From an uncultured Clostridia bacterium (lineage in GTDB: Bacteria > Bacillota > Clostridia > Christensenellales > UBA1242), in assembly GCA_934754445.1 (NCBI GenBank), contig CAKVHZ010000021.1:1-16480 (forward strand): 16,480 nucleotides of DNA, read 5' to 3'. This document shows, piece by piece, positions 1 to 8,721 of the stretch. Below the pieces are notes generated by a model that had not been told where the DNA came from, made no database searches, and worked only from the letters and a program-made list of their open reading frames with translations. The translations under genes and the position numbers were made by a program. How positions within the stretch are numbered: position 1 is the first letter of the stretch; each line of letters opens with the position of its first letter.

Positions 1-2604
1 GTGTGGGACTATATTCATGCAGCCGAGAATATGGATATATCGGTTGGCCCAGGTCGTGGTAGCGGTGTTGGTAGTATTGTTGCATATTTAATAGGAATAA
101 CTAAGGTTGACCCCCTTAAGTATGGTTTATTCTTTGAAAGATTTTTAAATCCAGAGCGTGTTTCAGCACCCGATTTTGATATAGACTTTGAAGATAGTAG
201 GCGTGAAGAAGTTGTTGATTATGTAAAGGCTCGTTATGGTCTTGACCATATTTGTAGAATTATCACTTTTGGAACAATGGCAGCAAAAAATGCAATAAAA
301 GATGTTGGTAGAGTCTTGCAAATTCCTTATTCCGAAACAGATAAAATAACAAAAGCAATACCAAATTCAATTAAAAGACCGAACATTTTACAAAAGGCTT
401 TCGGCTTTTATCAGGCAAAAGAAGGCGATAAAGATTATGGAGTAGATTATGGTATTCCAGAATTAATTGATATATATAATTCTAATGAAAAATTAAGAAA
501 GGTAATAGACCTAGCAATAAAACTAGAAGATATGCCTCGTCAAACAGGAACTCATGCTTGTGGTGTTATTATTGGTGGAACTGTTTTAGAAACAGTTGTT
601 CCTTTGTCTTTTAGTGAAGGTGAGTTAACCAGTCAATATGTTGGGGGAGAATTAGAACATTTAGGTTTACTTAAAATGGACTTTTTAGGACTTTCCAACT
701 TAACCGATATAAAACTTGCTGTAAAATATATTAAAGAAAATCATGGAGTTAGCATTGATTTTAATAAATGCACATATGATGACCCTAAAGTTTTTGACTT
801 AATTTCAACAGGGAATACAACTGCAATCTTCCAAATAGAAAGTGGTGGTTTTCAAAAATTCTTAAAAGATTTAAAACCAAACTGTATAGAAGATATTATA
901 GCAGCAGTGTCGTTATACCGTCCTGGCCCTATGGACGATATTCCACAATTCGTTCATAACAAATTTCACCCAGAAGATATAACTTATGTAGACCCAAGAC
1001 TAGAACCTGTTTTAAATTACACTTATGGTTGTATAGTTTATCAAGAACAGGTTATGAAAATCGTTCAAGTTTTAGCGGGCTACACACTTTCTCGTGCAGA
1101 CTCTGTTAGAAAAATGATGGGTAAGAAAAAAGTTAAAGATATTCAAGCGGAAAGACAAGTTTTCTTACATGGAATAGAATCAACGGCAAAGCAATCAGGT
1201 TGTGATGGTGCATTAAAAATGGGCGTGCCAGAAGATGTAGCAAACAATTTATGGGACAAAATGGAGAAGTTCGGTTCTTATGCGTTTAACAAATCTCATG
1301 CGGCAGCTTATAGTTATGTAACTTATCAAACAGCGTATTTAAAATGTTATTATGAACCAGAATTTTTAACGGCAGTTTTAAATAACCGTTTAACTAAAAC
1401 TGACGACTTAAAAAAATATGCCGCTTATGCTAAGAGTGAAGGCATTGAAGTTTTACAGCCCGATATTAACCAAAGTAAAAGTTTATTTAATGTTAAAAAT
1501 GGTAAAATTCGTTATGGTCTTTGTGCTTTAAAAAATGTGGGTTTTACTATAATAGATAATATTATTAATGAAAGAAATACTAATGGCAACTTTAAAGATA
1601 TTCAAGACTTTATTAAGCGTTGCTACGGCTACGGATTAAACAAAAGAGCAATAGAAAGTTTAATTTTAAGTGGTGCGTTTGATTGCTTTAATGTTAAACG
1701 TAGTCAAATGATGCAAGTTTATATGAATATTTTAGACCAAGTTTCTTCAACTGCCAAAAAAGAAGCAACAGGGCAAATGAGTATGTTTGATACTTTGCTT
1801 AAGAATGAAGTTGTATTAAATACAGTAAATTATCCTAATATAGTTGAGTTTGAAAACGATTTAAAATTAAAATATGAAAAAGATGTTACTGGTGTTTATA
1901 TTTCAGGTCACCCACTAGATAAATATGTAAAAGAAATGGTGGCTTTTAACTTTAATACATCTATGCTTAGTAAAGACGAAGACGGCGAAGATTTTGATAA
2001 TAATGCAGAGTTTGAAACCGAACCTACAGATGATGATATCGTTTTAAATAGTAGCGAGACTTACAATACTATAGAAGATGGACAAACAGTTGTTTTTGGT
2101 GGAATAATTAGTGCGATTAAAAAAACTTATACTCGAAAAGATAATAAAGAAATGGCAATATTAACCGTTGAAGATTTATATGGCTCTATTGATGTTATGG
2201 CTTTCCCTAAAATATATGCTAAGTTAAAAGATGAATTAGAAGTTGATAAAATTTGTAAATTTATTGGTAAAGTAAATATTCGCTCGGGTGATAACCCAGT
2301 AATCATATTAGAAAAAATTGAACAATTTGATAGCGAAAAGCAAAAAACTGTTAGTGAAGAAAATGACAACAACGAGCAAAAGAGAGTTGAACCAAAATTA
2401 TATTTAAGATTTGACTTTACAAATCAAGATTTACAAAAAGAAGTTTATTCGATTTTAGATAACTATTTAGGGAATACTAAAATATGGGTAAGGTGTAGTA
2501 AAACAAATAATTTATATCAATTACCAAAATCAGTAAATGTAACAAAAGCACTTTTATATGAACTTTATGGTTCTATAGGAGAAAACAACACAGTTTATAA
2601 GTAG
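1..2604 (+). CDS. dnaE: DNA polymerase III alpha subunit DnaE (3' part, 5' end outside window)
   Basis: Catalytic subunit of replicative DNA polymerase III (C family). The reading frame is open at base 1, so the GTG there is not the true start; the PHP domain and the start of the palm lie upstream. Visible in the 867 residues: the palm motif GPGRGSGVGS (17-26), the catalytic acid motif PDFDIDF (57-63), the third palm aspartate in MDFLGL (D227), the finger-region motif KFGSYAFNKSHAAAY (423-437), a helix-hairpin-helix region around 534-565, and a C-terminal OB-fold around 694-770 (GGIISAIKKTYTRK, then VEDLYGSIDVMAFP). An acidic stretch near 650-690 separates the core from the OB-fold and looks like a lineage-specific linker. 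The ending fits the DnaE1/E. coli-like class rather than PolC, since no exonuclease domain interrupts the visible part. It is followed after 9 bp by pfkA, a common Firmicutes neighbour, so the two are probably cotranscribed. Confidence 0.96.
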   Translation: MWDYIHAAENMDISVGPGRGSGVGSIVAYLIGITKVDPLKYGLFFERFLNPERVSAPDFDIDFEDSRREEVVDYVKARYGLDHICRIITFGTMAAKNAIKDVGRVLQIPYSETDKITKAIPNSIKRPNILQKAFGFYQAKEGDKDYGVDYGIPELIDIYNSNEKLRKVIDLAIKLEDMPRQTGTHACGVIIGGTVLETVVPLSFSEGELTSQYVGGELEHLGLLKMDFLGLSNLTDIKLAVKYIKENHGVSIDFNKCTYDDPKVFDLISTGNTTAIFQIESGGFQKFLKDLKPNCIEDIIAAVSLYRPGPMDDIPQFVHNKFHPEDITYVDPRLEPVLNYTYGCIVYQEQVMKIVQVLAGYTLSRADSVRKMMGKKKVKDIQAERQVFLHGIESTAKQSGCDGALKMGVPEDVANNLWDKMEKFGSYAFNKSHAAAYSYVTYQTAYLKCYYEPEFLTAVLNNRLTKTDDLKKYAAYAKSEGIEVLQPDINQSKSLFNVKNGKIRYGLCALKNVGFTIIDNIINERNTNGNFKDIQDFIKRCYGYGLNKRAIESLILSGAFDCFNVKRSQMMQVYMNILDQVSSTAKKEATGQMSMFDTLLKNEVVLNTVNYPNIVEFENDLKLKYEKDVTGVYISGHPLDKYVKEMVAFNFNTSMLSKDEDGEDFDNNAEFETEPTDDDIVLNSSETYNTIEDGQTVVFGGIISAIKKTYTRKDNKEMAILTVEDLYGSIDVMAFPKIYAKLKDELEVDKICKFIGKVNIRSGDNPVIILEKIEQFDSEKQKTVSEENDNNEQKRVEPKLYLRFDFTNQDLQKEVYSILDNYLGNTKIWVRCSKTNNLYQLPKSVNVTKALLYELYGSIGENNTVYK

Positions 2605-2613
2605 GAGAGAATT

Positions 2614-3570
2614 ATGAAAAGAGTGGCAATTTTAACAAGTGGTGGCGATAGTCAAGGCATGAATGCTTATATTTATAAATTAACAAATTTGTTGATAAAA
2701 AACAAATATAAAGTTTATGGCATTATGCGTGGCTATCAAGGATTACTTGATGAAGATTTTATAGAATTAGATACTCGTTTTGTAGAAAGTATTGCTTTTT
2801 TAGGTGGTAGCATTTTAAAAACGGCTCGTTGCACCGAATTTTATGAAGATAGTGGCGTAGAAAGGGGTTATAGAATATTAAAAAAGCATAAAATTGATGT
2901 TTTAGTTGTGATAGGTGGAAATGGTAGTTATAAGGGAGCAATTAATTTATGTAGTAAAGGCATAAATGTTATTTGTATTCCGGGAACTATAGATAACGAC
3001 TTGTTTTATTCCGATATAAGTTTAGGGTTCGACACTTGTGTAAATAACGCAGTTGATGCAATAGAAAAAATTAAACAAACAATGTTATCAAATAATCGTG
3101 GAGTAATTGTTGAAGTTATGGGTAGAAATTGCGGTAATGTCGCTCTTTCTACAGCACTCAGCATTAACGCAAATGCTTTAATTATTGCGGAAGACAAAGA
3201 AAGTGTTAAAAATTGTGAAAATTATATTAAAACAGCCATTAAAAATGGAATTGAAAGTCCTGTAGTAGTTTTGCAAGAAAATATATTAGATGGAAATGAA
3301 CTTGCTAAAACCTTTGAAAATAAATTTAAAAAACAATTCAAATTTGAAAAAATTGGATATGTTCAGCGTGGTGGAAGTCCTACAATAAAAGATAAAATTT
3401 TTGCTAATTTGCTTGCTATTCAAACTATGAATTCAATATTAAATAACGAATTAAATATAGCAATAGGAATGCAGAAAGAAAATATTTTTACAATGCTACT
3501 AGATAAAGTTTTAAGCACAAAAAGTAATTTCAATAAAAATTTATACGAACTTTATTTAAGTAATTTATAA
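2614..3570 (+). CDS. pfkA: 6-phosphofructokinase, with unusual active-site residues
   Basis: Phosphofructokinase family: phosphorylates fructose 6-phosphate to the 1,6-bisphosphate in glycolysis. The 318 residues align almost without gaps to E. coli PfkA, so residue numbers coincide through about 252. Conserved: SGGD (9-12), Y41, R72, PGTIDND with catalytic D127, R162, MGR (169-171), E222 and R252. The ATP/PPi-discriminating position is Gly104, which suggests ATP use. Odd: the Mg-ATP motif reads GGNGS (N103 where the family has Asp), K243 replaces Arg and Y249 replaces His at the fructose 6-phosphate site. The allosteric arginines R21, R25 and R154 are Tyr, Asn and Lys, so classical ADP/PEP control is probably lost. 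The start at 2614 is supported by AGGAGA at 2603-2608. Family membership is clear; full catalytic competence and the phosphoryl donor are less certain. It could be a specialised paralogue. Confidence 0.9.
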   Translation: MKRVAILTSGGDSQGMNAYIYKLTNLLIKNKYKVYGIMRGYQGLLDEDFIELDTRFVESIAFLGGSILKTARCTEFYEDSGVERGYRILKKHKIDVLVVIGGNGSYKGAINLCSKGINVICIPGTIDNDLFYSDISLGFDTCVNNAVDAIEKIKQTMLSNNRGVIVEVMGRNCGNVALSTALSINANALIIAEDKESVKNCENYIKTAIKNGIESPVVVLQENILDGNELAKTFENKFKKQFKFEKIGYVQRGGSPTIKDKIFANLLAIQTMNSILNNELNIAIGMQKENIFTMLLDKVLSTKSNFNKNLYELYLSNL

Positions 3571-3639
3571 AAAGTAAATTTAACTATATATGAATAAAAT
3601 ATTTCTTTTTCCTTAAACTAACTAAAAGGAGAAAGAAAA

Positions 3640-3885
3640 ATGATAATAGCAAATTTAATCGCTTATATTTTGGTAATTATCGGTGCGTTAAACTGGGGTC
3701 TAATTGGAATCTTTAATTGGAACTTAGTTTCAGCAATTTTCGGTGGCTACAATGCAGGTAGTATAATAGTTTATATTCTAGTTTGCATTGCTGGTTTATG
3801 GTTAATTGTTTCGCCATTTTTATCAAAAGGCAAAGTTACACTTTGGAAAAAAGATATGACAAATGATATGAACATGGAAGAATAA
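3640..3885 (+). CDS. DUF378 family small membrane protein
   Basis: An 81-residue protein of the DUF378 (YuzA-like) family, function unknown. It has two hydrophobic segments, about residues 4-26 and 40-63, and the family hallmark IGALNWGLIGIF between the first segment and the loop. The C-terminus is short and charged (KKDMTNDMNMEE) and is probably cytoplasmic. The start is supported by AAAGGAG at 3625-3631, 8 bases before the ATG. It lies 69 bp after pfkA with no terminator in between, and a strong terminator follows 1 bp after its stop. It may therefore be the last gene of the dnaE-pfkA transcript, or have its own promoter in the AT-rich gap, where I cannot pick one out. Confidence 0.85.
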   Translation: MIIANLIAYILVIIGALNWGLIGIFNWNLVSAIFGGYNAGSIIVYILVCIAGLWLIVSPFLSKGKVTLWKKDMTNDMNMEE

Positions 3886-3886
3886 T

Positions 3887-3919
3887 AAAAAATCTTAGAT
3901 TTATTTCTAAGATTTTTTT
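3887..3919. terminator. Bidirectional rho-independent terminator
   Basis: Arms 3887-3899 and 3906-3918 (core AATCTTAGA/TCTAAGATT) form a 13-bp stem with a 6-base loop. It has an A-run on the left and a T-run on the right, so it can act in both directions. It ends the dnaE-pfkA-DUF378 side and overlaps the stop codon of spmB on the opposite strand. Confidence 0.88.
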
Positions 3920-4421
3920 AAAAGACTTTACAAAATAGGCAGGCAAGAATAGAAGATAAAATAGTAACAAATAATGCTAAAGGAATGCTATAACCTAAAT
4001 TTTTAACTTTTGTTTTTGAAAAATATACACTAGAAACATAAAAAACTGTTTCACTACTGCTCATAATTACACTTGCACATCTACCAATATAACTATCTAC
4101 ACCATAAGTTTCAAATATTTCACTAAGTAAAGCTAAACTTCCACTACCTGAAAATGGTTTTAAAATAATAAGTTCGCTAAGTTCACAAGGTATTCCTAAA
4201 AAATTTAAAATAGGTGATAAAATTTTATTTAAGTAGTAACTTATGCCACTTTGTTTAAAAAGTTCTATTAAAATAAAAATTGCAACAATGTTAGCAAAAA
4301 TTTCAAATATTAATGTTAAACTTTTTTTAGCACCTTTTACAAAACTATCATAATTGTTTTGTTTTTTTATAATAGAGTATATAAATAAAAATAATATTAA
4401 TAGGGGAATAATATAATTCAT
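3918..4421 (-). CDS. spmB: Spore maturation protein B
   Basis: SpmB is a polytopic membrane protein that, with SpmA, is needed for spore core dehydration and heat resistance. It belongs to the nucleoside-recognition 'Gate' domain family. The 167 residues show hydrophobic segments at about 1-18, 35-55 and 145-163. The SpmB signature KPFSGSGSLALL (88-99) is followed by ETYGVDSYIGR (104-114) and SSSETVFYVSSVYFS (121-135). Its ATG overlaps the spmA stop as ATGA, and AAGGGG (4429-4434) lies 7 bases upstream of the start. The two are therefore one translationally coupled operon, as in Bacillus. Length is close to the family norm. The stop sits inside the shared terminator. Confidence 0.93.
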   Translation of the reverse strand: MNYIIPLLILFLFIYSIIKKQNNYDSFVKGAKKSLTLIFEIFANIVAIFILIELFKQSGISYYLNKILSPILNFLGIPCELSELIILKPFSGSGSLALLSEIFETYGVDSYIGRCASVIMSSSETVFYVSSVYFSKTKVKNLGYSIPLALFVTILSSILACLFCKVF

Positions 4422-4999
4422 TTTTTAGCCCCTTTTTTAAATTTACTTTTTAATTTTTCAATAAAAAACAAAAGTAATATTCCGCTCGTAGTGGCTATTA
4501 TGCTACTAAGCATAGTTGGAATTATAATATTTGTTGCATTTATGCTACCACTACTTATTCTTAAACCTATAACTGTTGTGGGAAGAAGTTGAATGCTAGA
4601 AGTATTTAGTAATAATAATAAAGTTTGTGCTTTATTAATCTTTCCGCTTCCGTCATCTAAACCTTTCATTGCATTAATTCCACTTGGGGTAGAAGCATTA
4701 CCCATACCTAAAAAGTTAGAAGAAAAATTTAATGCTATTTCTTGTTTAGTGTTGTTATCTGGATGATTAAATAAAAAATCTATTGGTTTATTTAAAATTT
4801 TGGCGAGTTTTTTATTTAGTCCACACACATCGCAAATTTCTAAAATACCTAGCCAAAAAGCATAAATTGAAATTAACGAATAACTTAGTGTAACCGCTTT
4901 TTCCGTTCCAGTAAAGATAATATTCATTATGTTTTCTGGCGAAGAAAAAAGAAGTAATATAATAGATAAAATAAATATTATATTAAATATCTTATTCAT
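4418..4999 (-). CDS. spmA: Spore maturation protein A
   Basis: SpmA is the membrane partner of SpmB in spore core dehydration. The 193 residues carry the family motifs SSNFLGMGNASTPSGINAM (93-111) and NTSSIQLLPTTVIGLR (132-147), with hydrophobic segments near 4-19, 37-56 and 160-181 and a basic C-terminal tail. The N-terminus lines up with known SpmA proteins, which supports the start at 4999, yet no Shine-Dalgarno sequence precedes it. The candidate promoter (-10 at 5018-5023) would leave a leader of only about a dozen bases, so translation may be close to leaderless. First gene of spmA-spmB, divergent from metG. Confidence 0.93.
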   Translation of the reverse strand: MNKIFNIIFILSIILLLFSSPENIMNIIFTGTEKAVTLSYSLISIYAFWLGILEICDVCGLNKKLAKILNKPIDFLFNHPDNNTKQEIALNFSSNFLGMGNASTPSGINAMKGLDDGSGKINKAQTLLLLLNTSSIQLLPTTVIGLRISSGSINATNIIIPTMLSSIIATTSGILLLFFIEKLKSKFKKGAKK

Positions 5000-5017
5000 A
5001 ATAATTTATATGAAAAA

Positions 5018-5046
5018 CTTATAAAAAAATTACAATTAGTTTACAA
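5018..5046 (-). promoter_or_regulatory. Candidate spmA promoter
   Basis: On the - strand, TTGTAA (5041-5046) and TATAAG (5018-5023) are separated by 17 bp, which fits the vegetative sigma factor. Sporulation spmAB genes normally use sporulation sigma factors, and I could not find a convincing SigE-type pair here, so this is a candidate only. Its -35 hexamer overlaps that of the metG promoter on the other strand. Confidence 0.4.
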
Positions 5047-5068
5047 TAACATTAAATTTTGATATAAT
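5040..5068 (+). promoter_or_regulatory. SigA-type promoter of metG operon
   Basis: TTTACA (5040-5045), 17-bp spacer, TATAAT (5063-5068). Transcription would start near 5075, followed by AGGAG (5086-5090) and the metG ATG at 5097. No T-box or other long leader fits in this short distance. Confidence 0.8.
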
Positions 5069-5096
5069 ATATTTAATTTTTAACTAGGAGATAATT

Positions 5097-7082
5097 ATGG
5101 AGAAAAAACCTTTTTATATTACATCAGCAATTACTTATACATCAGGCAAGCCACATATTGGCAACACTTATGAAATAATTTTATGTGATGCTATAAGTAG
5201 ATTTAAAAGATTACAAGGCTATGATGTTTTTTTTCAAACAGGAACTGATGAACATGGACAAAAAATAGAAGAAAAAGCAAAACTTAATGGATTAAAACCA
5301 AAACAATTTGTAGATAATGTAGCAAGTAGTATTAAATCTTTGTGGGACAAAGCCGAAATAAGTTATGATAAATTTATAAGAACCACCGATGATTATCATG
5401 AAAAACAAGTTCAAAAAATCTTTAAAAAATTGTATGATAATGGCGATATTTATCTGGGTAAATATGAAGGTTGGTATTGCACTCCATGTGAATCTTTTTG
5501 GACTGAGAGTCAATTAAAAGATAAAAAATGTCCCGATTGTGGTAGAGAAGTTGTTAAAGCCGAAGAAGAAGCATATTTTTTTAAAATGAGCAAATATGCT
5601 GATAGATTAGTTGAATATTATAGTAGTAATAAAAATTTTATTTTGCCAGAAAATCGAAAGACCGAAATGCTAAATAATTTTATAAAAACAGGCTTGCAAG
5701 ATTTATGTGTTTCTCGAAGTAGTTTTAAATGGGGAATACCTGTTGACTTTGATAATAAACATGTTGTCTATGTTTGGCTTGATGCTTTAACTAATTATAT
5801 TACTGGGTTAGGTTATGATGTTTGTGGAAACAATAGTAGCGAATTTAAAAAATTCTGGCCAGCAGATTTGCATGTAATTGGTAAAGATATAGTAAGATTT
5901 CACACTATTTATTGGCCAATAATATTAATGGCATTAAATTTACCTTTACCTAAACAAATTTATGGTCATGGTTGGTTACTTCAAAACGGCGAAAAAATGA
6001 GTAAAAGCAAGGGAAATGTGTTATATTTTGATGACCTAGCAAATATTTTCGGTGTAGATGCTATTAGATATTATGTTTTAAGCGAAATGGGTTATGCTGA
6101 TGATGGATTAATTGGCTGGGATTTAATAACTGATAGAGTTAATACAGATTTAGCAAATACTTATGGAAATTTAGTAAGTAGAACTATTGCTATGGCTAAA
6201 AAATATTTTGACGGAAAAATTGAAAATAAAAATGTTTTTGAACCTGTTGATGAAAGTTTAAAAGAAGTAGTAACAAATGCTTATAATAAAGTAAACAAAA
6301 AAATGAACGAACTAAAAATTAGTGATAGTTTAAATGAAATTTTTACAGTTTTTAGAAGAGCAAATAAATATATTGATGAAACTGAACCCTGGATATTAGC
6401 AAAAAGCGAAAATAAAGATAGATTAATGACTGTTTTATATAATTTGCTTGAAAGTTTAGTTGTTGGAACAACATTGCTTCAACCTTTTATGCCAAAAACT
6501 TGTGAAAAAGTGTTTAAATTTTTAAATGTAAACCCTAGAAATTTTGAAGATTTAGATAAATTTGGCAAAATAAAAGAATTTAATTTAAGTGAAAATACCG
6601 AAGTATTATTCCCTAGATTAGATATTAAAGAAGTTATGGAAAAAGCCGAGATTATAAAACAAAATCAGTTAAAGGAGTATGAAAAAATGGTAGAGCAAGA
6701 AACAAAGGAAGTAAAAACTGAAGAAAAAAAAGAAGAAGTAGTTAACAAAAAACCTGAAATCACTTATGATGATTTTGATAAATTAGATTTAAGAGTAGGT
6801 AAAATTTTAACTGCTGAAAAAGTTGAAAATGCAGATAAACTTTTAAAATTTACTGTTAAACTAGGCGATGAAGAACGAACAATTATAAGTGGAGTTTATC
6901 CTTATTATTCTCCTGAATATTTAGTTAATAAAAATGTCGTTGTTGTAGCAAATTTAAAACCAAGAAAAATCAAAGGCATAGAAAGCAGGGGAATGATTTT
7001 GTATGCTGAAGATGAAAAGAATGATAAGTTATTATTTGTAACTCCAGAAAAAGATATTGATAGTGGCTCAGAGGTTTGTTAA
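5097..7082 (+). CDS. metG: Methionyl-tRNA synthetase with C-terminal tRNA-binding domain
   Basis: Class I aminoacyl-tRNA synthetase charging tRNA-Met in the cytoplasm. The nucleotide-binding HIGH motif appears as HIGN (20-23), followed by TYE; this variant is familiar in clostridial MetG, so I do not read it as a defect. The zinc knuckle has two CxxC pairs (CTPC and CPDC), and KMSKS is at 300-304. The anticodon-binding helical domain follows (NKYIDETEPW). A charged, Lys/Glu-rich linker (about 520-553) leads to a Trbp111/EMAP-like tRNA-binding OB domain (about 554-661, LDLRVGKI, then KPRKIKGIESRGM), which dimerises and aids tRNA capture in this family. 661 residues is normal. The start is set by AGGAG at 5086-5090. 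It heads the metG-tatD-rsmA operon; its stop overlaps the tatD start as TAATG. Confidence 0.97.
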   Translation: MEKKPFYITSAITYTSGKPHIGNTYEIILCDAISRFKRLQGYDVFFQTGTDEHGQKIEEKAKLNGLKPKQFVDNVASSIKSLWDKAEISYDKFIRTTDDYHEKQVQKIFKKLYDNGDIYLGKYEGWYCTPCESFWTESQLKDKKCPDCGREVVKAEEEAYFFKMSKYADRLVEYYSSNKNFILPENRKTEMLNNFIKTGLQDLCVSRSSFKWGIPVDFDNKHVVYVWLDALTNYITGLGYDVCGNNSSEFKKFWPADLHVIGKDIVRFHTIYWPIILMALNLPLPKQIYGHGWLLQNGEKMSKSKGNVLYFDDLANIFGVDAIRYYVLSEMGYADDGLIGWDLITDRVNTDLANTYGNLVSRTIAMAKKYFDGKIENKNVFEPVDESLKEVVTNAYNKVNKKMNELKISDSLNEIFTVFRRANKYIDETEPWILAKSENKDRLMTVLYNLLESLVVGTTLLQPFMPKTCEKVFKFLNVNPRNFEDLDKFGKIKEFNLSENTEVLFPRLDIKEVMEKAEIIKQNQLKEYEKMVEQETKEVKTEEKKEEVVNKKPEITYDDFDKLDLRVGKILTAEKVENADKLLKFTVKLGDEERTIISGVYPYYSPEYLVNKNVVVVANLKPRKIKGIESRGMILYAEDEKNDKLLFVTPEKDIDSGSEVC

Positions 7083-7852
7083 TGCTAATAGATACACATG
7101 CTCATCTTAACGATAATAAATATGATAGCAAAAAAATGCACGAAATTATATCTAATATGACAAGTGATAATTTAGAAAAAATTATAACAGTTAGTGCTAG
7201 CATAACAGATAGCAGAGAAAATGTTGTAATAGCAAACGAAAATCAAAATGTTTATTCAGCTATTGGTATTCATCCAGAAAATATTGATGAAGTAAATGAA
7301 GAAAATTTACTAGAACTAGAAAAATTAGCAACTAATAAAAAAGTTGTAGCAATTGGCGAAATTGGGCTAGATTATCATTACGATGGTTATAACAAACAAA
7401 AACAAATTGACGGATTTTTAAGTCAAGTAAAACTCGCTTATAAATTAAAACTACCAATAGTAATTCATTTAAGAGATGCCTACGAAGACATGTTAAATTT
7501 ACTTAAAGAAAACAAAGAATTATTAATTTATGGGTTTGTAATTCATTGTTATAGTGGTAGTTTAGAATTTGCTAAAGAATTATTAAAACTAGGTGCATAT
7601 TTTTCGTTTACTGGCAATATTACTTTTAAAAATGCAAGAAAAACAATAGAAGTTATAGAGTTTTTACCGCTTGATAGAATTATGGTAGAAACAGATAGCC
7701 CATATTTAGCACCAGAGCCAGTAAGGGGAACAATTAATGAGCCTAAAAATGTTAACTATGTTTTTAATAAAATAAGAGAAATAAAAAACATAGAGAAAAC
7801 AGAATTAGATAAAATAATTAGAGAAAATGTAAGGAATTTTTATAAAATATAA
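7082..7852 (+). CDS. tatD: TatD family metal-dependent DNase
   Basis: TatD/YabD-type metal-dependent hydrolase (TIM barrel, amidohydrolase-like), a cytoplasmic 3'-5' exonuclease/deoxyribonuclease in characterised members. Metal ligands are visible: DTHAH (H6, H8), GEIGLDYHYD (E93), VIHLRD (H129), IHCYSG (H155) and ETDSPYLAPEPVRG (D205). I chose the ATG at 7082, overlapping the metG stop by one base, because AGAGG at 7070-7074 is then 7 bases away and the protein begins MLIDTHAHL, as in the family. A TTG at 7076 would add only two residues. 256 residues is typical. metG-tatD adjacency is widely conserved in Firmicutes. The 3' end overlaps rsmA, again as TAATG. Confidence 0.95.
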   Translation: MLIDTHAHLNDNKYDSKKMHEIISNMTSDNLEKIITVSASITDSRENVVIANENQNVYSAIGIHPENIDEVNEENLLELEKLATNKKVVAIGEIGLDYHYDGYNKQKQIDGFLSQVKLAYKLKLPIVIHLRDAYEDMLNLLKENKELLIYGFVIHCYSGSLEFAKELLKLGAYFSFTGNITFKNARKTIEVIEFLPLDRIMVETDSPYLAPEPVRGTINEPKNVNYVFNKIREIKNIEKTELDKIIRENVRNFYKI

Positions 7853-8646
7853 TGGAAATAAAGTATAAAAAAGCATTTGGACAAAATTTTATATATGATA
7901 CAAATTTATTAAAAGCAATAGTTCAAGATGCAAAAATAAGTTGTGAAGATGAAGTTTTAGAAATTGGTGTAGGTGCTGGCACGTTAACTAAAGAATTAGC
8001 AAGTAAGGCAAAAAAAGTAGTTTGTTATGAAATTGATGAAAGTTTAAAAGAAATTATTAGTCAAAACATAAGTGCTTTTAATAATGTAAAAATCAATTTT
8101 AAAGATATTTTAAAGGCAGATGAAAACGAAATTAATGCTCAATTTGAAAATTCTTTTAAAATTGTTGCAAATTTACCTTATTATATCACAACCCCTATAA
8201 TTTTTAAATTTTTAGAAGGTAAGTTTAATATTACTAGTTTAACTATAATGGTTCAAAAAGAAGTGGGAGAGAGAATCTGTAGCAAAGAAAAGAGTAAAGA
8301 TTATGGCATTTTATCAGTTATGATTCAGTCTTTTGCCGATGCTAAAATTGTAAGACAAATTAATAGACAAATGTTTACACCTGTTCCAAATGTAGATTCT
8401 TGCTTAGTTAAAATAGATATAAATAAAAATAAATATAACATCAACAATTTAATTGAATATCGTAATTTTATTAGCACCTGTTTTTCTATGCGAAGAAAAA
8501 CACTAATCAACAATTTGAAATCTTACTCATCAAAAGAAGATATTATTAATGCATTGAACGAACTAAATTTAAAAGAAAACACTCGTAGCGAAGAATTATC
8601 AATTAAGTCTTTAGTAGATTTATTTAATATTTTAAATAAAAAATAA
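7852..8646 (+). CDS. rsmA: 16S rRNA dimethyladenosine transferase RsmA (KsgA)
   Basis: Dimethylates the two adjacent adenines in the 3' terminal hairpin of 16S rRNA (A1518/A1519 in E. coli) using S-adenosylmethionine; a late ribosome-assembly step. Visible: KKAFGQNF near the start (6-13), SAM-binding motif VLEIGVGAGTLT (35-46), acidic ribose-binding motif ending CYEID (58-62), catalytic motif NLPYYITTPIIF (107-118), and the C-terminal RRKTLINNL typical of KsgA. 264 residues is slightly short but complete. The ATG shares one base with the tatD stop and no Shine-Dalgarno sits at usable distance, so translation probably depends on ribosomes finishing tatD. The ribonuclease M5 gene (rnmV) that often precedes ksgA is absent. 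Confidence 0.96.
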   Translation: MEIKYKKAFGQNFIYDTNLLKAIVQDAKISCEDEVLEIGVGAGTLTKELASKAKKVVCYEIDESLKEIISQNISAFNNVKINFKDILKADENEINAQFENSFKIVANLPYYITTPIIFKFLEGKFNITSLTIMVQKEVGERICSKEKSKDYGILSVMIQSFADAKIVRQINRQMFTPVPNVDSCLVKIDINKNKYNINNLIEYRNFISTCFSMRRKTLINNLKSYSSKEDIINALNELNLKENTRSEELSIKSLVDLFNILNKK

Positions 8647-8668
8647 CCTTGTGTGGGTTATTTTTTTT
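8638..8668 (+). terminator. Terminator of metG-tatD-rsmA operon
   Basis: Arms AAAAAATAACC (8638-8648) and GGTTATTTTTT (8656-8666) form a perfect 11-bp stem with a 7-base loop and a run of eight T to 8668. It includes the rsmA stop codon. Confidence 0.88.
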
Positions 8669-8721
8669 ACTTTTATAACAAAATTATGGTTTTAATCATA
8701 AATAAATTAGACAAAAAAGTA

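Noticed and set aside
3028..3034. TTCGACA (Spo0A-box match) inside pfkA
   Set aside because: It lies deep in coding sequence with no second box or promoter nearby; a single heptamer is expected by chance.
2127..3197. Open frames on the - strand inside dnaE and pfkA (and similar ones in metG, rsmA and the 8788 gene)
   Set aside because: They are antisense to clearly conserved proteins, with no ribosome binding sites and no recognisable domains.
5117..5175. HIGN instead of HIGH in MetG as a defective active site
   Set aside because: This variant is familiar in clostridial MetG and all other motifs are intact.
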